A DNA stretch of 51,363 bases from Ectocarpus siliculosus (Eukaryota; Sar; Phaeophyceae; Ectocarpales; Ectocarpaceae): the NCBI GenBank assembly GCA_000310025.1, contig FN649750.1:2786599-2837961 (forward strand), in the 5' to 3' direction. The stretch's first letter is position 1. Each line of letters starts with the position of its first letter. The position numbers and the translations under genes were made by a program. Below the pieces are notes generated by a model. That model saw only the letters and a list, made by a program, of their open reading frames with translations. It was not told the origin of the DNA and ran no database searches. This document shows positions 11,001-23,200 of the stretch, one piece after another.

Positions 11001-14000
11001 GGCACCCCGCCACCCCGCATTCCTTCGCGCGGTCCTTGTTTTCCTCCAAAACCTGGTCCGAATGTACGTCAGAGACGACGTAAAACATATCGGCTAGTGT
11101 TTGGCAACTAACGTGTCTATTCTGCGAGCCCCCCCCCCCCAAGGGTTGAGGAACATATGCCATCGGACGGTGGTGCCGACAGGAAAACAACTATCACGGG
11201 AGCTAGCTCCCTTCATGGTCTTTGTTGAGGACCAGCAGATGAGACCGTGGAAAGCGAAACCAAGCCAAAATTGATTGCGGAGACTGCACGGACCTACAGA
11301 GCGCGTCCTAAGGCGTACACCAGGAAGAACAGAGGTCTTCGTCGCTTGAAAGTGAACAGGCTCAAACCAGCGACAAGAAGGCGACGCCTTCAGGCGAAAG
11401 TGCCTGTATATGCGACAGATCCTGGCGTGTACACCGCGGAAACCTGTCGAGATGGTCGACAAACGTCACCCCCACTCACCGAGAGCTTCTTAAGGAAGGT
11501 GGCCGTGAGGTAGAGGAGGTTGACGCTCGCTCGCTCCAACAGGGACCGCAGCAGCTCCACCAGACCTTTCCGTACCTGACGACAGAGCAAATAACCGCTC
11601 CATTGTCAGCACCAACAACAATTATAGCAAAACCGCGACAGCACCAGTAGCCCCGTAAATGCCGACGACGCACAACGGGCACCGTCGATGTCGACGTCGC
11701 CATCAACAACCAACCTGTTCTGCGGAGGGGGTCGATTGCTGCGATCAGAACAAACTCACTACCGCAGGAAGAGGGTTCGGCCATAGTCACCATTTTTCGC
11801 TCGGTAGACACTTCCTCCGCGAGGTTGATGAGGATGTGCAGCCCGACGAAGAGCAACTTGTCCTGCCGTTTCGTCTGGACCTGTCGCGCGCACGTGGCAT
11901 TCGAGCGCGCGAGAATGTAACGTCGGCAAAACGGTAGGCGATGATCGATTGATTACCGCTCGTGTATTGTTATCTCCCTCCTCTACAACGGCACAGAGGC
12001 CATCGATTTATTGTCGCTCGTGATCAGCGCTGTAACCCACCCGGCCCCCGGTGTATATCCTTATCTGTGCGTCCCTGTTCAGCACGGTCAGTCGTTTCAA
12101 CAGTCCTACACCCGGAGCGGGTAGGCAAGCAAAGCGTTTGTCTATCGTTGAAGGTCCGCAGTCAGGGGGGACGGACCGTGGTGGGGAAATCGTACCGCGA
12201 AACCTGTGATTAGGGTTCTGGTGCCTTGGGGAAAGGAAGTTCGTGATTGGACAAAGACTTCACAAAGGACAGCGGGCCCCGCCCTGCGATGGCAGTGGTT
12301 GGCACCTGTGCGATGGGCTTAGCGTCTGTCAACAAGCCAGTTTCATTGTGTGAGCATGACGTGCAACAGGACAGTAGTTGGACCCTTCAATGAACCTCGG
12401 TTGGTGACCCGGGGCACGTGAATCGACGCTTCTGACAACACCGCGCGGTTACCCAGAACAACTTCTCGGCGTCACGTGCAAGGGCACATGGGTATCCCAC
12501 CGCACCCGGTGTATCGACACACGGAGGGAACACGAAAATATCTGCTGCGAGAGGTTGGCCCGGAAAAAAATGCGCTAAAGCTGTCCAACACGTCGATGGT
12601 CGAACTCGAAACCTACCGTAGTCCCATTACCCAAGCATGGTGTGTGTGGCGGTCATCATACGCCCCCCAGGCGGAACATCTCTAGGAAACCCAACGGCAG
12701 TGGCACCTTTTGCTTGGCTTCTTCTCGTTCCGCCCGACGACGCACGGTCGCCGTCTGCGCATCGTTTCCCCTAGCTTCTCTCAGGGCTTTCTCCACCTCG
12801 GCTGAGCGTTTGCGCTTCTCCTCTTGCCTGCGTGCGTCAGCGAGCACGTAGGTTGCGTGTCTGGCTAGATTGGCCTGTTGTTCAGCTTATCTTGTTTGTC
12901 GTAAAAGGGAAGAACAAAGGTAGTGAGAACTGCCTGCCATGCGTTTGGCACCTTGGAACCGTCCGCACTATTTACTACTGCTTAAACGCTTCGTTGATCA
13001 CGGTCTGTGATGCTGATCCCTTTGCTCGGCGCTGTGGAGCACAACAGATCCACTCCGTCGTGCACCTCGCGCTAGAAACACCCCCAGTCGTAATTTGTTC
13101 CCATTTGCCCGGCTTTCGTCTTCCCTATTGCCGTAGACAGTGTGTACCGTGGCGAACAACAAGCGCAAGAGCGCAACGTATTCCTGTCACCTGTGCTGCG
13201 CCCTTTGCACCTCCAGCTCGACTATCTTGAGAGTGATGTTGCCCACGCGGTACGTGGATAGTATGGGGTGCATCTCCATGAAGTTGGAGAACGCCTGCTC
13301 ATGAAGAGATTCCCCGTCGAAGGCAAACAAATCGCGTACATGCTCGGAATTTACGTACTTCAGCGGTAACGCGCTATGTATGGTATGCGCTGTAGACGAT
13401 CGCAACGCCACAAAACGTTTTTTCTCGGAGACATGATCCTTGAAGCAACTGAAGTTTTCCACGGAAACGTGGACGAGTAGTGCTGCAAAGCATAATGAAG
13501 TGGATTCTGTGGGAAGACGTTTGATACGTCAAGTACGTGCCGCAAGGTGTCGACTAGCGCAAGACTACAACTTGGACGAAAATACACGAACAAATTCCAT
13601 TCGTCGGCTACACTCGAAACACCTCCTAAACTCCGCGCCACCCGCCTGACATCTCGACGTGTAACGTGTGTAGCCAGTTACAATCAGCGTGTTTCCACAA
13701 AGAGACGTTTTCCCCCAGAAACCAGCTCATGAGCGGAGACATATCTCAAAGTAGCGTGTGGCAGCCACACACTTGGTCCCTTCGTTCTCCCTCACCAAGA
13801 AGGCCCGTAAGATGTTGTAGCAGAGCTCGACGCTTTTTTTGTACTCCTCGCTCAAGACTCGCGTCAGGGCCCCCATGAGAGTGTGGTCCTATGGGCTCGG
13901 ACGCCGAAAAGGTGGAGGTGGACAAAGTTCCGTGTTTGGACGGACCGAGGTCAGGGGACGCTTCGTGCTTACGTACATCTCCCCAAAAAATATAGATATC

Positions 14001-15852
14001 TGCCGCGAAACACGAGTCGATCCCTCACAATAGGGACGTTGTGTCAGTTAGGGTAAAACACTGGTCGTCGGTTGTCCCAGCACGGGGTCGGTGTCCATTA
14101 TTGAATGACGCGTAGCACGCAGACACGCGCACTCACGAAGAAGCTGTGAAACATGCACCTGATATCGGAGCAGAATCGATCTCGTGGAAACGCAAACGTG
14201 AGCAATGGATACCTGGATGAGATGTTCTAGGTTTCCCACGTGGCAACACAGGTCCAGGATTAGAGCTGTTCCCTTGATCTTCTTCGTCATGTCATCCTGC
14301 ATATGGCAGGGTATGAATCCATCGCGAGAGAGAAATAATACAACGGCGTTGCCAAAAGATTCGGGATGGACGTTAGCCAAGTTGTGTCGTCGATTTCTCA
14401 AAGAGTTTCTCGGATGCATTGCACTCGCATTGTATAAGTGAGAGGGCCATTAAGCAGACGGGTGCTCCAACAGACACGAAGAGTAGCGCATGACACTAAC
14501 GTGTTTCGGAGCGGCTGGGGTGCCCCCGCTAAACGATCAGGGATTCAGGACAGGTTCGTCTTTGTACGAACTGAACACGCTACACAGAGTATCACTTCAT
14601 ATGCCAATGGCACGTTGCGATTCTCTCGGACAGCAAAACCGCGCAAAGGAACCCTCCGGGTTGTCCACGTTAACTGAGCCCGTACCATCTATATTCTGCC
14701 GGCTGGTACTGACGATTAGGCTACGCCCGCGCGGCCATTCTGGAATATCAGCTCAAAAGCGGCCAGACTGGAGCACAACCACTGCTTATGATATCTACCC
14801 CTTGCGCACCTTGTCCTTTCCCTCGTACAGTAGCTCGACGTAATCCTCAAGACTGTCCATTTGGGCTTCCTCCTGTTCCTCTTCCCCTCCGTTCTTGCCC
14901 CCTCGCCCTTCCTCGCCACCTCTCCACCAGTCACCCCCATCCCCTCCCCCCCCTGTGCTAGCCCGCAGGTCATCTCGGATAAGCTGCACAACCACGTCGC
15001 AGAAAAATATTCAGATCAAGTCAAAGAGCGAGTAACCACATTCCAGCATGGAATGCGAGATTTCAACCAGAACGAGCGGAGCAAGTACACAAGTGGTATA
15101 GACAGAGGTAGAAATTGACTGTGACGTTTTGTGGCGCTGCCTCTACTGACCACCATTTGTTTATTACTCCTATTTAATCAAGGTCTTTGTACGTACTTGG
15201 TGCTGCAAGTCTTGTATAACCCTCTCCAGTTCATCGCGCTTGGAGACGTGCACGTATTTGCACTTCTTCATCACATCTCCGGCCAGCTTGGACACATCCG
15301 TTGATGGCTTGAGGTTCTTGCGGAGCTTAATGCGCTTCCGCTCTCGCTTCTGCGCGACGTGGTGGTTCGAGCAAAGAGGAGCATTTGATGACGTTGGCGT
15401 CAGAGAAAACTCAAAGTTTTGGAAAAGCCGATTCTCAAACGTGGTAGATGGACACAGAAGGGTCGGTCGAGAATCGGCAGGGAAAATCTCAACTTCCAAA
15501 AAACACTGCACGAGAATATAGTAGAAGTTGATGGTGCAGACTGAGTAGGCAGTGGGTAGGTGAGCGAGTCCTCTGCCGGACTCATGTTCCGTTTCTGTGT
15601 GGAGGATGACCATTTGTTCTTCGGCGATGCGGGTGGCTACGAGGCAATAATGCGTACCACGCTCGACGCATCTTCTACTTCTGAATTCCTTCAGCGTCTC
15701 GAATGCATACTATCCCCATTAAAAGTGTGCTTGACCTTTTCTGAATCGACCGCCACTCCGAACGCGTCGAGGTAGGTCGTCTCCACGACATATGTGACCA
15801 CGGCGGACAGCTCGTCCAAATCCGCTTCGATCGAAATATCCTTGGGATTCAC
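5060..15852 (-). CDS. KAP3: Kinesin-associated protein 3 (KAP3), kinesin-II accessory subunit; first exon missing
   Basis: The non-motor armadillo-repeat subunit of heterotrimeric kinesin-II, which carries intraflagellar transport trains toward the flagellar tip. Exons in transcript order, all joined by GT-AG sites in consistent phase: 15852-15736, 15349-15197, 14983-14810, 14296-14213, 13888-13796, 13294-13191, 12827-12707, 11880-11791, 11575-11480, 11052-10913, 10476-10338, 9770-9588, 8942-8790, 8345-8202, 7770-7697, 7091-6986, 6440-6328, 6224-6101, 5674-5561, 5164-5060. Total 2427 nt, about 808 residues, against roughly 790 in animals. Family signatures seen include DSLEDYVELLYE, LHILINLAEEV, TLRLLYNLSFD, LLYHMSIDDRCKTMFAYTD, ETKDPLLMK and YVNWHN. 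The C-terminus is His/Asp-rich and less conserved; the last two exons rest on phase and a terminal stop only. The ATG exon, expected before VNPKDIS, was not found. Confidence 0.93.
8346..8405 (-). repeat. 15-bp tandem repeat x 4 abutting a KAP3 splice acceptor
   Basis: On the minus strand four units of GCCGCGAATCAAAAT run directly into exon 14. The last unit ends AAAAG instead of AAAAT, and that single change supplies the AG of the acceptor before VLGTLNNL. The other three units lack the AG. If retained, the repeat would read AANQN x 4 in frame. Confidence 0.85.
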
Positions 15853-16524
15853 CTACGGGTGATGCGAATTTCGGAGGCGCATGGTTACAGTCATGGGTTG
15901 AGAATCACGTTCTACTTGTACTCTCTTGCATCTTTTGTGGGGGGGTCACGCCAACGCATAGTCTAGGCTTCTCCAGTTCGTCTCCATTAGACTATCTATA
16001 GACTTTGGTGCATGTGTTTATTTTGTCGGGGCATAGACTACTGTACGTGCTGCTATTTGTCCCCTGCAGCCCTTCCGGATGGATGACACACATTTCGTAT
16101 CCACAACGAACATGACATATAGCGACACAACCGGAGAACTCTACACTGAACCTAGACATATAACTGTAGGAGTATTACGGAATAAACGTCCTCTTCTGGT
16201 CGGCTCGTTTAGAGTGTTCTACATGTACACCATGTGCCTTCGCTTGGGCCACACATCTGTGATAAATAAAGTGGCTGAGAACTTTCGCGCTGACTGTAAA
16301 GATTTTTTTCATTAACCGCGCCGCACCTTATGTCTGACCGCACTATCCTCGCTTTGCTGTCCAGTGGCAGGCATGATCGCCGAGCCTTGCTCTGTCGAAC
16401 GTCAGCTTACGATTTGTGATGTGTTTGTTTGATCCCAGCCTTGCGATGGACAGGTTTGTGTCGAGGAGATGCGTCGAGATGCAGGAGGTTCGGCGCTTGG
16501 CAATCGACTTTTCTTAAAGCTTTC

Positions 16525-16586
<62 letters not shown>

Positions 16587-17290
16587 CCTCTTACGCGATG
16601 CGCGCGCGGACAGTTGAACGACACGGGCGAACAGTTGCTTGAACTCCATCGGTTACACATCGAAGCAGAACCAATCCTGTTGTCCAATCAAATTTCAGCC
16701 GCACCATGCAATTTCGCCGCACTGACCCAGGGGCAGAGGGGCAGGCCAAGTGTTGGCGATTCTGCTGCGGAGCTCCAAACCGATATTAACGGCGTGCCCT
16801 CGGTCATGAGATACGTGGGAAGTTCCACTTCTGCTGCTGTGGTTCTCGGCTTGGTGGCTGGGCAGTCGTGGACAGCTATGTCTTTCCGAGCAGGCGGAAG
16901 TGCGGTTGCCAGCGCTGCCTCTCGGCCCGCGCGCACGTCCGCGTTGGCCATCGCTGCTGGCGAATCTAGGTGGGTAAAAACGCAGTCGCGACCTGGTGTG
17001 CATAGCTGCTGACAGGTGTGCATAGCATGTCCAAGGTTCGTTTCGGTGCCGCACGTACTAGAAGAGCAGATATTGTCTACAGCTATGCATATCAATAGTG
17101 CTGCTGTGCACGTGGTGTCAATAGAAGGAAGGTACAGCAGCGGCAGGCGACCATATTGGGGTCTTTCGGTTGCCTTACGCACAGCAACAGCGGAGGATCA
17201 CTGCGGTGTACGATGGAGCTCTGTCGGTGAGTTCTAGAGTGGCTTCGAACTCCTCGAAAATCTGTCCTCTTTTTCGAACCACATCGACAA
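15853..17290. other. Divergent intergenic region between KAP3 and the carboxypeptidase
   Basis: Probably holds the first KAP3 exon and the promoters of both divergent genes, but neither could be placed. A CT microsatellite is at 16522-16583. An open frame on minus from 16946 to about 16686 beginning MANADVRAG has no recognisable family and was not called. Confidence 0.5.
16522..16583. repeat. (TC)n dinucleotide microsatellite
   Basis: About thirty TC units with one early TG interruption. The Arg-Glu and Leu-Ser open frames across it are repeat artefacts. Confidence 0.95.
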
Positions 17291-20200
17291 TTGACGGGAC
17301 GGCGTTTTACTACTCCACGTTGCTGCAAGAGATGTGCGTGGCACTGCATGTTCACATACGTACTTTTTTTTTGTTACCGTTGGTTCAAAACTGTTCAGTA
17401 TACACCTCAACAAGGTCCACCCCACCCCCAGCTTTGCCGTCGTCACCACTCAACACAAGTGCCACGCCTGAACACAAAACCCAGGGCGCCTGGCAGCGAC
17501 AGCAGCAGGCGAGGTGTCGCCACCAAGTGCTCGGCAACTGCAGCCGCCGCAGTGGTGATAGAGGGGCAGCGGGAGCTCTATGGCCAGCTGTGCAAGAAGC
17601 TGAAGGAGGTAGAGCGGCTCGCCGGCATCCAGGGACTGCTCTCGTGGGACGAGCAGGTATTCCGTTTCGTCAATGTTGGAGCCCGCGTCACGCCCGGCCC
17701 ACTATCCACCGATGGGGGGTACAAGCAGTAGATCCGGCGACTACTCCACCGAGCTTCTTTAGCGCGGCCATGCAGTTCCACGGAGCCATATGGTGTGGTG
17801 TGTAGGCGCCATGGGCTAAAAAGGGAGACTGATAATTGTTAAATGCAGCGGCCCTTTCTATTTTGTACTAGTAGACTCTTGTGATGGTGTTCCACCTTCC
17901 GTCACCCCAAATTCTGTTCCGTTGACGTCTTCTTACCTAGACACGACTGCTTGAAGGTGAGTCTTGATAACGGTCCTCAGGCAGCTAGTGATCCATGCCA
18001 AGATCACAGCCACAACGCGTGCACCATTGGCACCATGCACCACGGCAACGCTAGCAACACCACCAGCAAAGCAACAGCACCAACAGCATAATCGACAACA
18101 GTGGAACGTAAAGTCGTGTCAGGCGATGACACCAGCAACAGCACCAACAACAGCGCAACGTTAAATGTGTTAGACCGTGTCAGGAGATGATGCCAGCAAC
18201 AGCAACAGCGAAACGTAAAACGTGTTGTCCCGTGTCAGGTGATGATGCCAGCTGGAGGCGCGGCGTCTAGGGCCAACCAGAAGACCGCCTTAGCGGCGGT
18301 CATCCACGAGAAGAAAGTGGACGCCGGTCTGGGAGACCTCCTCCGCCAGCTCCAGGAAGAGCAGGAGGTGCGTGCGGTAGGTGGGTGAGGGGGTGCCCGC
18401 GGAAGGACGACGCGGGTGGGAGTCGGCGCGAAGGTTGGCGTGGCTTGGCGGCGTTGCTAGGAGCGAGAGCCGCCCCTATAGACATATTTGTTGGTTATCC
18501 TGTTTCAAGCGCTCGTGATTTTCGGGGAATGCACTAGCACGCCGGAAGTTTGGAATGCAGTGGAGTCAAGACCAACCCGCGCCATTATTCTCCTTCTAGC
18601 GTCCTTGCGAGATGCCCATCGTAAAGCCCGGCACACGTTACCGCTCCCACCCCCTCCCCCGGCGCCGATAACCGAAGGGAGAGGCGGCGAGCGAGCTTTC
18701 CGTCCACGAGGCGGCGGTGGTGCGCGACGCGGTCCGCGACTACAACCACGAGACGCGCAAGTCGGCGGAGCTGGCCGGTAGAGAGGCGGACGTTGAGGCC
18801 AGGGCCTACGCGGCCTGGGTGGCCGCCCGGAAGGATGGGGATTGGGAGGCGTTCGCGCCCTCCATGGAGGAGGTGTGAGCGAGCACGACTTTGTTCGGTT
18901 TGCTGTTGTTGACCATCCTCTTTCGGACCAGTGTTTTTTGCCTCGTTCCTTGTTCGGTGGTGTCGTTGATTTGTTGCTGACCGTCCTCTCCCGAACCGGT
19001 GCTTTTTTTGCCACAACTATGTAGCGGTCGCGCCAAACACGTACGTATGCTGTGGCATTGTGCTGTTGTTGCTGTTGCTGGTTTTCGTTGCTGACCGACC
19101 TCTTCTGGACCATTTTTTTTGCCTCCGTGCAGTGGTTGCACCAAGCACGTACTGTACGCATCCTGTACTGATGATCCGCGTGGCAGGGTTGGTGGGGGCC
19201 GCGTGCACGTCCTGTGTTTCACTGGAGATACCAAAAAGTAAAAGTCTGAATAAAATTGGGATATAGCCCTGATGCTTGTTTTGGCAGGTTGTCGTGGGAT
19301 TCGCGGACAGGTCGACGCGAAAATAATTTTGGATCAAGAATATTTCCACGTTTCTCAGCGTGTCGCGCCTATCGGTTGCACGGTGGTTCACAGGAAGCAG
19401 AGAGAAGAAATTGTTCGCTTGATCACCTTCGCTATATAGAAACGGTGGCGGTACTTTTCCCCGTGGTATCGCTCTGCACGTTACCCTAAAAGCGGAGTAC
19501 TAGTCCCGTGTCTATCTCGCCGTCGCTGCAGCCTCTCTCCTTCTTCCCCCCGCCCTGATCCATCGCTCATCCGCGTTGCCCCCGCAGCGTGTCTGCCACG
19601 TGTCCTTATCTCCTTCATCAAGAATGGACCTGATATTTTGCCACGTTTTTCGGTTGCTCATCTCCCTATTCTCACTCTCGTTCCGCGTGCATTTTTTGCG
19701 GCCTGTTCTTCTCTCCGAAAAAATAACAACACAAAAACAACTACGGGCAAAAACGCGAAACTTGGGAAGATGGTGAGCGTGAAGCGGGACGTGGCGGAGG
19801 CGACGAGGTCGGAGCTCGGCGGGGCCTACGAGGGCTGCCTGGACCAGTTCGAGAGAGGAATGTCCACGGAGAGGCTGCGGGAGGTGTTTGGCGAGCTCAA
19901 GGCCGGCCTGGTTCCCCTGCTCAGAGCCATCCAAGAAAAGGTAGACATTGCACACAGAGCGTCAGAATGCACGACAGTTTTCGTTTGTACTGTTTTCTTC
20001 GTAATTTCTTGGCAGATGGGCGCTTTCTGGGCATGCCCCATGTATTTTCTAAGTCGCAATCGAAGTCCAAGTCCTATTGCTGTCGGTGTCGGTTTCCCTT
20101 CATGGTCCCATTGGGGAGGGGGAGGGGGGTTCTTTGCTTTGGGTAGAGTATTGCTTGGTGTGCTCTTCTTCGGTTACCTCCTGCCGGTTTGGTGGTGGAG

Positions 20201-23200
20201 GTATTTCCCTCTGATGGCTTGTCTTCGTCCCTGTTTCGCAGGTAGCAAAAGAGGACAAGTCGGGAGCCGCCGCGGAGAGACACCCCACTCCTCTGCACTC
20301 GGGAGAGCAATGGGGCAAGGACGAGCAGGTGCATATACCAACTTTCACGTGTGTGCTCCTACACAAAGCACGTGCATGTGCGTACCGTGCCGACGGATAA
20401 ACGTAGTCTTCATTCCACATGATCATTCCACATGATGCTGCTAGATAGGTTCAATCTTGATTTGATCTTCGATGATACCCGTACAACACGCGCAGATGGT
20501 GTCGGCGAACCGTTTCGCGCATTTTTTTTTTCATTTTCATGAATAACCTTTTATCATCGGGGTGAGGACAACGCTGCCCTCTTGTCAGGTGTCACTATTA
20601 GCATTGCACGCGCACCGCCATGAAGTCGGGATTCTCCGTGGCTACAATGAGTTCTACCAGTATGGGGGATGTTTTGTTTATGGCATGGGTTATGTTTGAT
20701 TTCCACGGCAGTACCGTCGAGAATTTCCCATCCCATCGCGGAAACCAATCCGATCCCCTCGAAGCGGCGGGCTTCAGCGCCCTAGTTTTGAGCACACGTC
20801 GCGCGGCCTATGGCCTCCCAGTCGCGGCTTTCGGGCTTCGAGGTTGATTGTTGCCTGTCGGTTCGTGTCTCGTGCCTGGTTCTCTCTGGCACCCAGGCCG
20901 CTCTCTGCCGTGACATGGCCGAGAAGTTGGGTTTCGACATGAGCAAAGGCCGCTTGGACGTATCGGTGCACCCCTTCACCGGGGGACCGGGCCCTTCCGA
21001 CGTGAGGATAACCACCAGGTGAAAATGCGGCGAGGTTGTGTTGTCATGTGTGGTCTGCCGTGCTGCTGGTATACCACTGGCCGCACGTTTGGCACTCAAG
21101 AAGAGTTCCTTCGTTTCAGCAAAGGAAGTGAAGAAACGTGTTTCTTTTGACGGAATAGGTGGCGGTCCGTAGCGTCGCCGACGACTCACTTTCCCGTTTC
21201 GCCCCGTCAACACCAGCCGAACCGGTACACCGGTGGTACTTTGAAGGCACTAAGCAAGAGTTCGGATGGGTTCAGCGTGCAGACAACGCGTCCCGTGTCT
21301 GTCTCGTAACCCGTTCGTTTTTTTTTTTTGTGTGTTTCAGGTACAGCAACAACTGGATGGAGGGCGTGGCCGGAACCGTCCACGAGGTGGGACACGCGCT
21401 CTACGAGCAGGGGAGGCCTGGGGGGGACATGGAAGACCTGCCGGTGTCGAGGGCCCTCAGCATGGGAGTCCACGAGAGCCAGGTGGACCAGCCAACATGG
21501 GTTGTTGGTGTTGTTGTTATTGGTGGTGGTGGTGGTGGTGGTGGTGGCATTCCCCTCTCTTGGACTCCAGTGGCTGCAGGGCTCGCAGTGTCTCAACCTT
21601 GTACCATATCCCGCATTAATACTTTATACTACCACACCCGTAAGCCAACCAAAAACTCCCTCCTGTGTACCGCTTTTCTTTTCCTTCCGCCGCTCGGTTT
21701 TGTACTTCTGGCCATTTCATCGTGCTATGCTGCTACAACCCTGTCCTTCTTTCAGTCTCTGCTGTGGGAGAGGATGGTCTTCCAGTCCCGCCCTTTCTGG
21801 AAGTTCGCTGCACCCCTGGTTCGTGCCCGCTTCCCTCACACGAAGGGGGTCAGCGACGAGGCGTTCTACCGTGGGCTAAACCGCGTCGCCCCTTCGCTCA
21901 TCCGGGTCGATGCCGACGAGGTCACCTACCCGTTGCACATTATCCTCAGGTTTGTTGGGGCTGTTAAAAGTGTGGTATTTCATTCGTAGCTTGAATAGGC
22001 TTGCTTGCCATAAGTACCCCCGACAGGGGATGGCCCGACGACGTCTGGGTTACTTTATTTGAATCCCCCGCTGATTCTGAGCATGAAATTTTTCACTCGT
22101 AAGCAAATGAAATGAATATTTGTATACCGATTCTCACTTGAATGAGAAGTCTAAGTCTTCACTTGCAAGCAAGCGATGTTCTCCCTTGTCCTGTCGCCCT
22201 TTCTTTCGAGGGGCACCTACCCGGTGGGGGACTTGGTTTCACGGGACACAATATTCCATTTCGTCTCTAGCCGGTAAAACCCGACTTCGAATGACCTTGT
22301 TGTTCGGAGGCGCCTTTCACCCTCCCAGGCCTGGAATCGATTGTCCTCTCCCATGTACTGGTCTCTGAAGCACCACAAGATCTCGCTTTTGTTTGACCAC
22401 GGGTCGGTTTTGTTGTCAGTGGGTGTCGGCAGGCGCAATAGCGACAGAGTTTGACCTATTTATGCGCCTTCACTTTCACTTCGCGCTCTTACCCCTGACC
22501 TGACCTGACCTGACCTGAATGGTGCTCTACAGAACGGTATTTCGCTTCAGTTTGGCGACCAGCTCTCTGCCTCACGGTGCCGCTATTCCGTAGCGTGGTA
22601 AATCCCCCTTCATCCCCACTCGATTGCGTGTCCAGCTGCTGGGATGTGGCCGCCGCGTCTTGGCGTGCGAAGATGTGGCAACAAGTCTTGAATCGAGTAG
22701 GGAAACTGGGTAGGATGCGGCGTAATGTCGTGTACCTTCAAAAATTCAAGTTTATGGATGCCTCACAGCAACACCGAATCATGGCCTCCGCTTGGCATGC
22801 TTGGCGCCGAGATACGAGATCGCGATCGGCGTTGCCAAGGCATTTGGGCTCCTGTTTTTCTCTGACGTACCTCGTATGCGTATTCTGGACAAATCTCAAG
22901 AACATTTCTGAAACTACACCAAGCAATGATCCATTGCCCCTCCGATGACAAAGGTTCGAGATTGAGCAGGGCCTGATGGACGGGAGCATCGCCGTGAAAG
23001 ACGTGCCTTCGGTGTGGGTCTCGAAGATGAAGGAACTGCTCGGGGTGGACGTGCCCGGGGATGCGGAAGGCTGCTTGCAAGACATCCACTGGTACTCTAC
23101 TGTTGTGTTGTTAAAGCTTGCTTGCGAGGCATCCACTGGTACTCTCTTGCCGCTTTGTGTTGTTAAAGGCTGCTTCCAAGAGATCCACTGGTGCTATCTT

